Notes under the pieces: generated by a model | Database searches by the model: none | What the model was told of the DNA's origin: nothing | The model's input: the letters and a program-made list of their open reading frames with translations, nothing else | Shown here: positions 10,206-21,409 of the stretch, one piece after another | Position numbering within the stretch: the stretch's first letter is position 1 | Layout of the letters: every line of letters begins with the position of its first letter | Position numbers and translations under genes: made by a program | Assembly (NCBI GenBank): GCA_039621445.1 | Contig: CP154955.1 | Coordinates: 58,087,804 to 58,151,803, forward strand | Length of the DNA stretch: 64,000 bases | Source: Euglena gracilis | Taxonomy: Eukaryota; Euglenida; Euglenophyceae; Euglenales | Direction of reading: 5' to 3'

Positions 10206-11153
10206 ATACATTGGTGGTGTGCGGTTCTACCGGCGACCATCAGATGCCATGCGACACCCCAAAAAAATTCATGAAAACGTTTCTGTTGTGTTGCATTGTG
10301 TTTTTTTTTTGTGAAGTGCTGCATTTTTTTGTATGTGTTGTACCTTCCCCCACATGTGTGATGAACCCCCTTGTCCGGTGGACAGGGTTTCTCCGGACCG
10401 TCTACTCTGCCGCCTTTAACAGCAATGCAAATGCCAAAACAACCCATGCCCAATGAACGTCCCCTGTGTGGACCGTCTAGATTCCCCCAAATAAGATCCC
10501 CCGCTGGTTTCAGCAAAAATCCAAAAACTAGACCCCCCCTCGGGATTTTCGGCAAAAACCAAAAAAAAAAACGACAGACCCCCCAAAACTGTGAAAATGT
10601 GCCAGATTTTTTTTGACATTTTTCGATTTTTGCCCATTTTGCATGTGTCAGAACTGGCATTTTTTGAAACAGTTTTTGCCCATTGCCAAGAACTGCCCTT
10701 TTTGGACCTATTTTTGGACCCTCTGGGGAATTTTTTTTCGGTGAATTTTGCAGCAAGCATACAAAAAGTTGACCCCCAAAATAGGGCACCCCTTGGGATT
10801 TCCAGCAATGGACCCGAAAAAGAGGTAGGTACCTGGCGGGAGGTACTTGTGTGTTTTTGTATTGCGTTTCCTTCGAGGGTCCATGCTGCCCCCCCCCCCC
10901 GCCCCTTTGCTCCCCCCAGGCCCAGGGCAGAACGGGAATCGGCCAAACAGCCAGGGTGGTGGGTGGGGGGGGGTCGCTCCCCCCACCTCCTCCCGTATTT
11001 CTGGGAGCACCAGTTTTCGATCCCAAACATCGTTCCCGGCGCCTTCTGCGCCGGGTGGATTTGTTTTTTTAAAAAAATACGTGAAAGCGCTTCAGTGGGT
11101 TGGGGGGGGTCGACCCCCCCCCACCAGGCCTTCCCATTCTGCTCCCCACCCAG

Positions 11154-11321
11154 GCCCGAAGCCCCGGCCGGGGGTGAAGGGGGCGCCGCAGTTCCACAAG
11201 CTGTTCCCGCTGTTCAAGGCGGCGGAGGGGGCGGTGGAGGGCGGGGAGGGCCACGGGCCCCGCAAGGAGCTGTTCGACCTCGCGCCCCGGGCCCGGCAGG
11301 GGACTGTGGGCGGGGCTGGCA
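11154..11321 (+). CDS. HECT E3 ligase gene, exon 5 (GPRKELFDLA motif)
   Basis: A 168 bp exon: acceptor CTCCCCACCCAG, probable donor GCTGGCA|GTGTTT (a GT at 11306 is an alternative, but it breaks phase). It encodes PQFHKLFPLFKAAEG, a Gly/Glu loop and HGPRKELFDLAPRA. The last motif matches the hallmark near the start of HECT N-lobes, 'E.G.d.GG.rrEfF.ll', with the Glu-Leu-Phe retained. With the exon at 8747 it gives the expected first 60 residues of a HECT domain. The G-rich middle is a likely place for length variation. Confidence 0.75.
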
Positions 11322-11518
11322 GTGTTTCTCTTTCCGCCGACCCGTCAATGGCGACTATGCCCACATTTCCCTTCTCAAACAGAAGCGTGCCAAACCAAAA
11401 AGGAATTCATTTTTTTGGTGGGAGGTTCGATTCCTAATCTGGCAAGTGGCTCGATTCCTAATCTGGTGAGTGGCTCGATTCCTAATTTGTCCATGTGACC
11501 GCCGGGCCTGGCCCGCAG
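11322..11518 (+). other. intron 5
   Basis: A short 197 bp intron containing three tandem copies of a 23-24 bp unit, TGGCTCGATTCCTAATCTGG (11,425-11,490). No coding sequence. Confidence 0.55.
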
Positions 11519-11721
11519 CCTCGGAGGCACTGCGAGAGTGGGAGCCACCAGAGCCAGTGGCCAGGCTGCGGGCCTCACTGACAGAGGGCTGCGCGGCGGT
11601 GACGCTCGGGCCCCACCCGCCCGACACGGCGGCGGTGGCGGCGCTGCCCCCGCCGGGCGTGCGGCTGACGCTGCGGGGCGAGCCCGGGGAGTTCAGCGCC
11701 ACCGTGACGGGGACTACGCAG
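11519..11721 (+). CDS. HECT E3 ligase gene, exon 6
   Basis: A 203 bp exon: acceptor GGCCCGCAG, donor ACTACGCAG|GTGTCC. It reads SEALREWEPPEPVARLRASL, then an Ala/Pro-rich linker, then VRLTLRGEPGEFSATVTGT. It is long, GC-rich and open only in this frame at good quality. The sequence lies where HECT N-lobes carry variable inserts. GEPGEF also echoes the 'F.GEpG' word usually found just before the REFF motif, so its exact structural place is uncertain. Confidence 0.65.
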
Positions 11722-13780
11722 GTGTCCGGGGGCATTTGGGGGGGGGGGTTCAGCGCTGAACGGGAATCCTGTAAACCCGACTGGGTGGGGTCCAGGTGGG
11801 AGGGGGTGCAGCCCCTTCTTGGCACCCTTCCCTCCCTTCCCTTTCTTCGAGGGGCCCCAATGCCCCAATGCCTGGGTCGAAGTTTTGCTGGCAAGCGGTG
11901 TGGTGGGTAGGCCCCCCTTCCTGTACAGCCTTGGGCGTACGTGAGTCGATGTCGCTGTGCGGCTGCATTTGTGTGTAGGATGTGCTGACGAACTGACAGC
12001 TCCTGGTTCGGAGCTGTTCTCCCACAATAAACCCGTCCCCCTAATCAGTGCATGGGTGCGCGCATTTCAAGAATGCAGTTTCAGACCCCAAGGGGTGCAC
12101 ACTTATTAGGGCACTGTGCATTTTTTAGGGCAAAATACTTACGTTTCTTCCACTCTTTTTCCGTTTTCCCCCCTATTTTGTGATTTTAAGCTGTGAGTCA
12201 AGTGATTATGTGTCACATTTGGGCTTGGACGATAGAAGTACTTGGTCCGAGAAGGACAGTTCTGAGAATTGTGTGTGCTTTCCAGGTGTGACAGTGATTT
12301 CTCCTTTGGGGGGGTGCGCATTTTTAGGGAGGTAGTTTCGGAACCTTTGGGGATGCACACTGAGATGTATTAGGGCACTGTGCACAATTAGGGCACTGCG
12401 CATTTATTAGGGGGGGGGGTTTACCCCCTGCCAACTGCTGCCAGTTTGTGATTAGTTTGCAAGGACATTGGATGGCTGGCGCCCCTTCCCACCTCAGTGC
12501 TGCTTAGCCATTGCCCTGTTGGCCATGTTTGGGGGATTAAAAACTTAATTTGATTACGTTTACATTTAATTTTGGGACTAAACACTTGATGTCGAGATTT
12601 AAAGTTAAGCTGAATTATATTTTTAATGTTGGTATTTCGCCTGAACCCACTCTCCATGAGAAATGGCGGGCCACCGACTCGCCCAAACTCAGTTATCACT
12701 CAGGTTGAAGCCACCGAGAAAATATTATTTGAATTCATTCACGGGACGCTTTTCTAAAGATAATATCGTTCAAATTCCAGTTACCCTGAATTTGGCCAGT
12801 GAAGAAATAACCATAAAGTAATAACACAACTGTAAAGTAACAGCAAAGATGGTGAACAAATGACCATAGGTCTCAAATCCATTACGGCTTGAATGGCCTC
12901 GAAGTCGGCACCCCCACCCTGTGTCCAGCAGGACACCGACCTCGCTTTGATCCATGGGGTCAACCGACCTAGTGGACGTCAACGCCTTTTTCAACCTATG
13001 TCCATCAACACCTTTTTCTTCGCATTTTTGTCCTAAATAAACCTTTGAGGTCTTTACAAAACGGCCCGGGCAGGTTCAGTTCGCCAGGTGTTCACTCCAC
13101 CCTTGGGACAGCCCCGTCCCCCGACCCACTGGCACAGAATGCATTGGGTGCACCGCAGGGTGGGACCCCGGCCACCGCGGGCACCACTCTCAGCCTGGAC
13201 GCCCCAGCCAGGGTTTTTTTGACTGTATTTCGAGACCTCGTGGTTGGCAGGCAGGACTGAACCCGGCGTTAGGTTGGCGGGTTGAACCCCAGTGGTATAA
13301 ATTGCTATTTATTCTGTAAAAGTTGGGAATACAGATTAATTATAGATTTGATCCAGAATTTGCTTATTGAACGGAATATTATGTCGTATAAGGAAATTCT
13401 AGAACAAAATCCTATTTAAGCATGTTTATTTTCTTCTTATATAAAAAATTTAATGTTGAGAAAATTGCTTGAAGAATTCTGTAGGTCGACATCAAGCAAA
13501 ATTCTCATCAAATTGCTATTTATTCTCTTCTGATTCTTTGTGAGCGGATTATTTAGGAATTCGATCCGGATTTTTCTTGTGTTTGGCTTCTTGTCGATCA
13601 CAAGCAAATTCCGGCTTTATTTTCTATTTAATCCGCCCAGAACCCCAGAATTTCTTATATTTTCTCAACCCAAAGCCGGTTGCTAGTGGTGGTGGGGTTG
13701 AACCCCGCCCCCTCCCCCGGCACCACCCCTCCCTGCTTTTGCGAAGTTGCCGTTCGGCGCCTTCGGCACCGCACAAACAG
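11722..13780 (+). other. intron 6
   Basis: About 2.1 kb. It includes a repeated motif around 12.05-12.13 and 12.34-12.42 kb (CCCAAGGGGTGCACAC...TTAGGGCACTGTGCA), which recurs in reverse complement at 23.2-23.36 kb. AT-rich parts lie at 12.53-12.84 and 13.30-13.65 kb. No coding signal. Confidence 0.45.
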
Positions 13781-13797
13781 CCCCTCGAAGTGCGATG
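13781..13797 (+). CDS. HECT E3 ligase gene, possible 17 bp micro-exon 7
   Basis: CACAAACAG|CCCCTCGAAGTGCGATG|GTGAGG. Its length supplies exactly the two-base shift needed between the exon at 11519 (ends on a codon boundary) and the exon at 15056 (needs two leftover bases). It adds PLEVR, then a Cys codon completed by the next exon. HECT domains often show 'p.FE...d' just before the 'WfnPn' segment. The polypyrimidine tract is weak. This is inference from phase, not a direct sighting. Confidence 0.3.
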
Positions 13798-15055
13798 GTG
13801 AGGAGGTTGGCCCCGGTTTTTCCAATGGGAATCACCCCGGTCAGCCTTCTGCTCAAGGGATCGCAGTCCCCCCCGGGGGGGGGGGGGGCGGCTGGACTGC
13901 AGCTGGTCCAAATTTGGATTGTGGAAATCCAAGTTGATCCTCTGCCGGGGGGGGGGGTCTGCTTGCAGGGCTAGCTGGTGCAAAATTCTTTCCCAGTTGA
14001 GCCCCCCAGGGACGGTCCAGCTAATGGCTCTTTTCCAGTGTGTAGCAAAATTACTAGCTGGTGGACCCCCGGGGTCCTCAAGCAAAAACCTGACCCAGCC
14101 CCCCCCAAAAAAATATCTCTGGCCCCAGCACCGTTCTCTGCCACTGGGCTGACCGTGGAGGTGCAGCAGCGTGCTACGCCCCTCTTCCGGTGTGATGTGG
14201 CAACACAGCATTTGCATGGGTGCCAGGCTTCAATTTGTGAGCAAGTGAGTGTAATAAAATTGACAAAAGCAAAATAAACCAAATAAGAGTGAATTAAATT
14301 AAAATAAATGAAATAAAAATGTATAAAAATAAAATACATAAAAATGAAAGAGAAAAATGAATGAATGAATGAATGAACAATCACTCACTCACACTCACTC
14401 ACTCACTCACTCATTCGCTCGCTCACTCACTCACTGACTCACTCACTCACTCACTCACTCACTCACTCACTCACTCACTCACTCACTCACTCAATCATTC
14501 AATCAATCACTCAATCAGTCAGTCAGTCATGAATGAATGAATAAAAATAATTAAAAGAATTGAAATATTCCATATTTAATAGGTCTCTTTTGAAAGCCAT
14601 CCAGCTTTCAAATGGAAACGACAACATCCAGATTCCTGGGGAGTTGGGTGTTGTGTGTGTGTGATCTGCGGGGGAGCGTCAGCCAAAGCGACAGTGAAAG
14701 AAAAAAACAACCTCCAAGCAGCCTAAGCATGAGTAGTGTGCAATCTGTAAATTAAAGGGGAAAATGCAGTCCAGGCGCAGAATACCAAGATTCGTTTTAC
14801 AAGCGGGACCCCTGGGGACCCCCCCCCTGGGTGCCTTCTGGTGAACCCTGCCATTTGACATTGTGTACTTGCCATCTCTAATTTTTCCCCCCCATAGGAG
14901 CAATGCGTGGTGCTTCCAATTTTCAACGGGAATCCTCAAACAAATCTACCAACTGGGAAATGAGGCCGCTGGATTGACGCTGCATTGCCTGTTCGATATT
15001 GCACACTAAAATTAGGGAGGGCAACGGCCCACTGCCCGCCTGCCCACCTCCGCAG
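13798..15055 (+). other. intron 7
   Basis: About 1.25 kb with G-runs at 13.87 and 13.95 kb and an (ACTC)n/(TGAA)n block at 14.36-14.54 kb. No coding signal other than the flanking exons. Confidence 0.45.
14359..14540. repeat. (ACTC)n tetranucleotide repeat with (TGAA)n ends
   Basis: A block of CACT units (about 14,381-14,500) between TGAATGAATGAA stretches. The two ends are the same tetramer, GAAT, in the same orientation. Confidence 0.95.
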
Positions 15056-15136
15056 CTGCGACCCAACGTGGTCCAGCCGCTTCTGCTGGCTGAACCCCAA
15101 CGTTCCCCCAGCCACCGCCGGCCAAATCGCCGCACT
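15056..15136 (+). CDS. HECT E3 ligase gene, exon 8 (SRFCWLNPN motif)
   Basis: An 81 bp exon: acceptor CACCTCCGCAG, donor GCCGCACT|GTGAAT. It reads DPTWSSRFCWLNPNVPPATA then GQIAAL. The aromatic-Asn-Pro core (F.WLNPN) is the conserved segment preceding the long N-lobe helix of HECT domains ('...rfwfnPns....e.l..f'). Its last two bases plus the first base of the exon at 17091 complete a Leu codon, and the frame continues without a stop. Confidence 0.75.
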
Positions 15137-15790
15137 GTGAATGCTGCCCCCTGGCAGGGATGTCAAGCTTTTTTTGGCATTGCCGGCGTTTTCCTGGCGC
15201 AGTTTTATCTGATTTTTCAGGGAAAAAATGCTTTTTTTGCATGTTAGACCTCGTGATCTCAGTGCATCATTGTGGTGAGTTGCAAGGTCAATTTGTTTGT
15301 CTGTTGTACTAGAAAGTCCAAGCTTGCTATCGTTTTTTTTTGTGTTTTAGGGCTAGACTGCTTTTAAATTTCGTGACCCAGGGGGAGGGGGGTGGGTGGG
15401 TGGGTGGGTCCCTGCTGAGCCCCCCCCCCAGGGGGGTTTGGGGAGTCAGGCTGGGTGGGTACATCCCAGTTTTCTTCTATTTTCGGCGCGAGACGCCGAC
15501 ATTTTTTTCTTTGGTCCCTATGGAGCCATCCGGGGATAGGGCGGTGCTCAAAGTGAAAAAAGGTTTAAACTCCCATTTTTTTTGGAGTTTGGGTGGATGG
15601 AGAATGTTCCAGCGATGCCAGATAGCATGTTTTCCCCGGAGTTGGCTTGTTTTTACCAAGATTTTCCGTCTTCATTTTCGGCTCGAAAATTTCGAAAATT
15701 TTGTCCAGGTGATTTTTTTCAGGGTTTTAAAGGCACTTTAGCCAAAAAATTGTAAAGCAGTTTTTGAGGTTTTTTGTAAACCCCGCACCA

Positions 15791-15860
15791 ACTAGAAGCC
15801 CCCTGGGCACCACTTAGAAAGTCTGCGGAAAACCCGAGGGGGGGGCTTCTAATTGGGTAC
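15791..15860. repeat. short C-arm/G-arm hairpin (TAGAAGCCCCC ... GGGGGGGCTTCTAATT)
   Basis: Inverted ends ACTAGAAGCCCCC and GGGGGGGCTTCTAATT lie about 40 bp apart. They use the same AGAAGCCCC word as the larger element at 24.84-25.28 kb. It looks like a minimal or collapsed member of the C-arm/G-arm group. Confidence 0.6.
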
Positions 15861-15982
15861 CCTTTGTCTAAAGGAAAAACCCTCGGCCGGCGGCCCATCT
15901 GGGGATCGAACAGGGTCCAAGTTTAAAAGTTTGCAAGACGCATTTTTTCGAGTTTTGGGTGGATAGGCCATGTTTCAAGGAT

Positions 15983-16613
15983 AAACCCGTCCCCCCCCCC
16001 CCCCCAAATAATACCCCTCACCCTCGGGGTCCGACTTTGGCGACCAAAGTTATACCCCCCCCCTATTTTCGGGCCGACGACCTGGATTTTGACCTTAAAA
16101 GGTGGGCAAAAATCACAATTTCTGACAACAAATTTCGGGAAAAATCTAATTTTCTGGATCATCTAGCCTCCAAAAATGCTAAATTTAATTAGAAAGTAAC
16201 CCCCTCCCAAATACACCCCCCCCCAAATAACACCCCCCCCCAAATAACACCCCCCCAAATAACACCCCCCCCCTCGGGGGCCGATTTCGAGCGCCCAAAT
16301 AACACCCCCCCTGTTTTCCTTTGGTTTTCCATGTAAAAATAACGCACCCCCCCCAAATAACACCCCCCCCCTGGGGCTCCAGCTCAGGTGCCCAAATAAC
16401 ACACCGGGGGGGGGTGCGTTATTTGGGGGGGGGTTTACAAAAAAATGACCCAAAAGGGGGGTTTTGGGTGCTATTTTGGCTCCTACGGGACTTCGAAAAA
16501 TATCGAAAAATTTGGGGTGCAATACCCCCCCAAATAATCTCCCCCCCCCCCGGGCCGGGACTTCGGGCGAAAAAATAATACCCCCCCCTGGGGGGTGTTA
16601 TTTGGGGGGGTTT
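15983..16613 (+). repeat. C-arm/G-arm element, AATAATACCCC family, copy 1 (carries a nested element)
   Basis: The left arm AAACCCG + C-run + AAATAATACCCC is answered by the right arm GGGGTGTTATTTGGGGGGGTTT. The body (CCTCGGGGTCCGAC, TTTGACC, AAAAATCACAATTTCTGACA, TGGATCATCTAGCCTCCAAA, GACTTCGGGCGAAAAAATAA) matches, in reverse complement, the elements at 20.02-20.42 and 28.84-29.19 kb. A second element (16,198-16,436) sits inside it. No coding capacity. Confidence 0.8.
16198..16436 (+). repeat. nested C-arm/G-arm element, AAATAACACCCC family
   Basis: It starts TAACCCCCTCCCAAATACACCCC and ends GTTATTTGGGGGGGGGTTT. Several internal AAATAACACCCCCCC repeats are present. It lies inside the larger element, where the two homologous copies at 20.0 and 28.9 kb have no such insert, so it is a later insertion or expansion. 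Confidence 0.7.
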
Positions 16614-16729
16614 ACCAGATTCTCCCGGTGTCGCCCTGTTCTCGTGGAAATTTTTCGAGGTTTTCCCCATTTTTCGAAAAAAAATCAATCAACTTTGTCG
16701 GCCGGCTTGGTCGGGGTGTTATTTGGATT

Positions 16730-16931
16730 TTTAGAAATGCATGGCTGTCCCGTTGAGGCCAAAACCCGTCCCCGACAGGCTTCCCTCTCCCGTGCAGTTT
16801 AGGTGCCGTTCTGCAGCCCGCAATTCCTCAAATGACCACGTTCCTTGAAAGGCCACAATGGATTCCCTCAGTAAATGCACGGCGGTCTGAGTTGGTCGCC
16901 ACTCACATACAACTTGGGTGGCGATGAGTGG
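16730..16931 (+). repeat. 200 bp inverted repeat, left copy
   Basis: The reverse complement of 19,778-19,980 with about five mismatches in 200 bases by eye (e.g. CTGTCCCG versus CTGTCACG). It includes GCATGGCTGTC, CGTCCCCGACAGG and GTGCCGTTCTGCAGCCC. The pair encloses exons 9 and 10. Confidence 0.9.
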
Positions 16932-17090
16932 CAGGAAGCTTGAGGGGGGGGCTTCTATCTGGGGGGGGGGGGGGGGTTGTGTTGTTGGGGGGGGGGGGGG
17001 CTTCTATTTGGGGCGGGGGGTTTGGGTTTTTCGCGGTGCCTTTTAAAAAGCCACCCCTGGGTGGGGTGGCTGCCCCCAGCACACTTTGAG

Positions 17091-17227
17091 TGGACCCGGC
17101 GGCGGAGCGGGGGCGGGGGCGGAGGCCGCGGGGGACACGCTGCAGCGGCGGTACTGCGGCGTCGGGTGGCTGGCCGCCCAAGCGGTGGCCAACGGCGTGG
17201 CGGGCAGCGTGTTGCGGAGGGGGTGGG
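17091..17227 (+). CDS. HECT E3 ligase gene, exon 9 (GWLAAQAVANG helix)
   Basis: The frame continues from the exon at 15056 (Leu codon split). It reads a Gly/Ala-rich linker, then DTLQRRYCGVGWLAAQAVAN and GVAGSVLRR. HECT N-lobes have here 'f.f.G.llgkAl.ng...', and VGWLAAQAVANG is a clear match. The donor is probably at 17,228 (GGTGGG|GTGGGG context), because that site gives the one leftover base needed at 18,029. Donors at 17,209 and 17,211 are alternatives out of phase. The exon is about 75% GC between G-runs. Confidence 0.75.
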
Positions 17228-18028
<801 letters not shown>

Positions 18029-18229
18029 AATGTACACCCGAACCGTTTGTGTGCACGGCAACTCCCATACGGGGCCCATTCCCCGGCGGCGCGCTGGCGC
18101 CGCTCCCACTGCCGCTGCCTCCGGCCTTCTTCCGGTTCCTGCTCGCCCCGAAGGGCGACTTCGCCCTCACCGCCGCAGAGGCCGAGGAGATGGACCCAAC
18201 CATGGGCCGCACCCTGCAGCGGGTCCGAG
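18029..18229 (+). CDS. HECT E3 ligase gene, exon 10 (LPPAFFRFLL...DPTMGRTL)
   Basis: A 201 bp exon: acceptor GCATTCCACAG (there is no other AG before the conserved part), donor GTCCGAG|GTGTGC. After a variable start it reads LPLPPAFFRFLLAPKGDF, ALTAAEAEEMDPTMGRTLQR. This is the textbook HECT segment 'l.lp..FyK.LLg.....l.Dl...DP.ly.sL..i'. The leftover G plus AG at the start of the next exon gives Glu, and the frame runs on as MPKEEFRGLL. Confidence 0.8.
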
Positions 18230-19777
18230 GTGTGCCCCCTCCCGGCCGCTGGGCCTCTGGTTCTGGGTGTTTATATTCGGGGTGTTTTGGACAGCAGACC
18301 GTGGATCTTGCTATGCAGAGTCGTTTGTTTCCACAAAGTGCGGACAAAATCACGGGAAACACCATTACAAGAAAGAATCGTGAGAAAATTTTGCTTTTGA
18401 TTTTGAATTATGGGAGGATTCAACCTTTGGGGGAAAATTGTGGAATTTTTTCCCGCTTGAAATGAAGATTTTTTTTGGCAAAGGTAATGAAAACTTCCGA
18501 AAAATGGTCAAAACGGTCTTTTGGTGGTCTTTTTTTTAATTTTATTTATTTCAAAAAACGTACCCAAATTCGACAACGTTTCATGACCCTGTCTGGAATT
18601 TGTCAAAGAGAGGCTCCCCAAAAGAGCGTAGGAAAGGTGTACTGGACAAAAATTACAAGAAAAGATTATGTATAATCGGGACTGCAACTGACCTTGTGTG
18701 GACTGTAAGTTAAAATGGAACACTCTGCACAATGGACTTTGCATTCCATGAAAGTATAAAATAGGATTTAAGAAAAGAGGATTTAATTTTGGAACCGGAA
18801 GTTGCCCAAATTCTTTGGAGGTTTGAAGCGGAAAAAGGAAAAGGAAGCCCGCTTCGTCCGACCTCCCAAAATTTCCAGCCTTTTTTGTAAGAGTCCATTT
18901 TTTGGATTTTTTTCTTTCGACGGATTGGCTTAGATTAATGTACTTCTGCAACAGATCAAAATGAGGGAAAAGGGGCCTATACTTTGAGCAAAAGTTGAGA
19001 TCAGCGAAAATGATGAAACGGTGAAGCGGAAAAGTGCTTCGTCACTGCCCGGTTCTGCGCTTAAAGGCAAAATGAACTGAAGAAGGCTTCAACTGAAGAA
19101 CTGAAGAAGGCTTCAAGGCAAAATGAACTGAAATTGGGATTTGGCGAGGACCAAAAGAGAAGAGGGGATCGCGAAAATCGCTTCCTTATTGGATGTCGAC
19201 TATCGGAAAGGAGGGGTCGGCGGCAGTTTGGAGAGGGTGTACAACAAAACAAAACGAAACGAAATTTCTAGAATGATCAGGAGGAAGCCGAAACCCGCTT
19301 CCTGCTGAAGATTTCAATTTCAACGGCCATTCTAAAGGAAAAAAATGGTCTTTAACGGAGAGGAAGCAGGAATTCGCTTCCTTTGGTTGGTTTTTATATT
19401 TATATGTGTATGTGCACAATTCAACATAGACTGTATGCAATGGACACTTTGGCTGCACTGTGTGCACTAAAAGCACCAGGCGTCATTCTGTCTCCCGCAT
19501 CCTGTTTGGTTTAAATCACAGCAACTTGTTGTCAGCAACTCTCCCATATAGCGGCTCTAAATCTCCTGCCTCCCTCCCCTGCATTCGTGTATCATACTGC
19601 AAGGCCCTATCCGGACCAGGTTGAGATGGAATGGATTAGCATTAGAAGTCCGAACAAAAATGGCGGGAAACAAAAATGACAGGAAAATGCTCGACGGGAA
19701 AAAATGATGGGAGATATTGGATGGTTTCCCATCATTTTTGTTGCCGTCATTTTTGTCCGGACTGCAGCATTAACTTA

Positions 19778-19980
19778 CCACTCATCGCCACCCAAGTTGT
19801 ATGTGAGTGGCGACCAACTCAGACCGCCGTGCATTTACTGAGGGAATCCATTGTGGCCTTTCAAGGAATGTGGTCATTTGAGGAATTGTGGGCTGCAGAA
19901 CGGCACCTAAACTGCACGAGAGAGGGAAACCTGTCGGGGACGGGTTTTGGCCTCAACGTGACAGCCATGCATTTCTAAAG
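19778..19980 (-). repeat. 200 bp inverted repeat, right copy
   Basis: The inverted partner of 16,730-16,931. On the + strand it keeps an open frame of about 60 codons (…FQGMWSFEELWAAERHLNC…), extending left to 19,676, but the left copy shows no gene context. I regard it as non-coding unless the protein is found elsewhere. Confidence 0.9.
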
Positions 19981-20022
19981 CAATTTTTCAAACAAAAATT
20001 AAATCATTTTCACATTTTTAAG

Positions 20023-20420
20023 TAACCCCCCCCCCAAATAATGCCCCCCCGTGGTATTATTTTTTCGCCCGAAGTCCCGGCCCGAGGGGGGGGGGTATTA
20101 TTTGGGGGGTATTATTTCCCAAAATCTCCCGAAATTCTTCGAAGTTCCGTAGGAGCAAAAATAGCACCAAAACCCCCCTTTGGGGTCATTTTTTTGTAAT
20201 TTCTCATGAAATTTAGCATTTTTTGGAGGCCAGATGATCCAGAAAAATCGATTTTTTTCGTAATTTGTTGTCGGAAATTGTGATTTTTACCTACATTTTC
20301 AGGTCAAAAATCTGGGCCTTTGGCCCGAAACCTGGGGGGGGGGGGTATTAATTCAGCGGCCGAAGTCAGACCCCGAGGGGGGTATTATTTGGGGGGGGTA
20401 TTATTTGGGGGGGAGGGTTT
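20023..20420 (-). repeat. C-arm/G-arm element, AATAATACCCC family, copy 2
   Basis: The left end TAACCCCCCCCCCCAAATAATGCCC and the right end GGTATTATTTGGGGGGGAGGGTTT form inverted arms. The body is the reverse complement of copy 1 and parallel to copy 3 (28.84 kb). It lacks the nested insert of copy 1, so it gives the empty-site state. Confidence 0.8.
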
Positions 20421-21131
20421 ATTTTAAAGGTGCCTGTTTTCCAGGGTGTCCAAGGGCAGTCCCGGCACCAAACCACATGGGTCAAAAATCAAAAACGTCA
20501 AAAATCTTGTTTCGACTTTTGTTCTAGTGAAACCAGAAATCGATTTTTTCCTCCCGGGAATTCCAAAAATTTGTGCCTGTATTTTTTTCTCGGTCGGAGA
20601 AAATTCCACCAGAATGAAAACTTTAAGGCTTTTCAAGGCTTTTTAAGGCTTGTCGGCCAAGATTTTTAAGGGCATTCTTCAAAATCATTTTCGGGCTTTT
20701 TAAGGCGCTTTGAAATATAATGCCTGGTGATGGGCTTGAAGTATGTGGGTTCAAAAACCAGCCGGGGTGCAGGATCGTAAATGATGCAGATTCCCACAAG
20801 GTGGGAGAGCCCCCCACTCCTTCCCCCGAGATGAACATGTGGGGCAGTTTCCAATTTAATGAAGTAAAGTTATTTGAATGGTCTGCTCATTACCAGCTTT
20901 ATTTCCCATTCAGCCCGAAGTATTCTTGACTCGTCCCCGTACGCTCGACATTTGCGTCGTCCCGCTGTCCGAGGCAAACTTGGGAATGAACCGGGGTTTC
21001 TGCTGAGAAATATTGCCGAACTGCTCAGCAAATTATCACATTTCGGCGGCACATCCCTCTCGTCCACGGCACGGAATGGCCAAGCCGCTGGCTCAGGAGT
21101 GCATCGGGCCCCCCCTCCCCCTCCGGCGCAG

Positions 21132-21221
21132 AGATGCCGAAGGAGGAGTTCCGGGGGCTGCTGGATGGCGAGGGCCTGCCAGCCACCTGGACGAAGGACC
21201 AGTGGATCCGCCCCCCTGGCA
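21132..21221 (+). CDS. HECT E3 ligase gene, exon 11 (MPKEEFRGLL)
   Basis: A 90 bp exon: acceptor CTCCGGCGCAG, donor CCTGGCA|GTGCAG. It reads MPKEEFRGLLDGEGLPATWT then KDQWIRPPG. It joins exon 10 in phase to give 'DPTMGRTLQRVRE-MPKEEFRGL', matching HECT 'DP.l..sL..il.m...eF..l'. WTKDQWI fits the start of the next helix ('t..n...Yi'). It leaves one base, whereas the next recognised exon (22,811) starts on a codon boundary, so a small exon of length 3n+2 is probably still hidden between them. Confidence 0.7.
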
Positions 21222-21409
21222 GTGCAGCCCAAGATTTTTTGCCCTTCCGCATGATTCGTGGAACTTGATGCTGATGCGATGACAGGATGGGAGATATGGG
21301 GCTGGCGGTTTCCGTGAAAGGCCTCGTCTGAAAATCCTTTCTTCCGTATGGATGCCTGCCACCTGGAATGTTGGCACATCGACCCATCATTTCCCCTCAC
21401 CCAAGACAC

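Larger units (their letters stand above)
8837..11153 (+). other. intron 4
   Basis: About 2.3 kb. It holds the GCGAAGCGC repeat (8.97-9.07 kb), a (CA)n tract (9.40-9.51 kb), a second CCGG-bounded C/G-run region (9.6-9.9 kb), an AT-rich segment with ACATAATGTA-like words (10.03-10.20 kb) and T/A homopolymers. No coding signal. Confidence 0.55.
15137..17090 (+). other. intron 8
   Basis: About 1.95 kb, very repeat-rich. It holds a copy of the TTGGGTGGATGG family (15.5-15.96 kb), a palindromic AGAAGCCCCC/GGGGGCTTCT piece (15.79-15.86 kb), the nested C-arm/G-arm elements (15.98-16.61 kb) and one copy of the 200 bp inverted repeat (16.73-16.93 kb). Confidence 0.6.
18230..21131 (+). other. intron 10
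   Basis: About 2.9 kb. It contains an A/T-rich low-GC block (18.3-19.4 kb) with repeated CTGAAGAAGGCTTCAA and GAAGC(G/C)GGAA words, the right copy of the 200 bp inverted repeat (19.78-19.98 kb) and a C-arm/G-arm element (20.02-20.42 kb). No coding signal. Confidence 0.55.

Noticed and set aside
10172-11030. 284- and 204-codon ORFs on the - strand opposite exon 5
   Set aside because: Pro/Gly/Lys-rich low-quality sequence made by C-runs and T-runs. No domain was seen, and it lies over intron 4.
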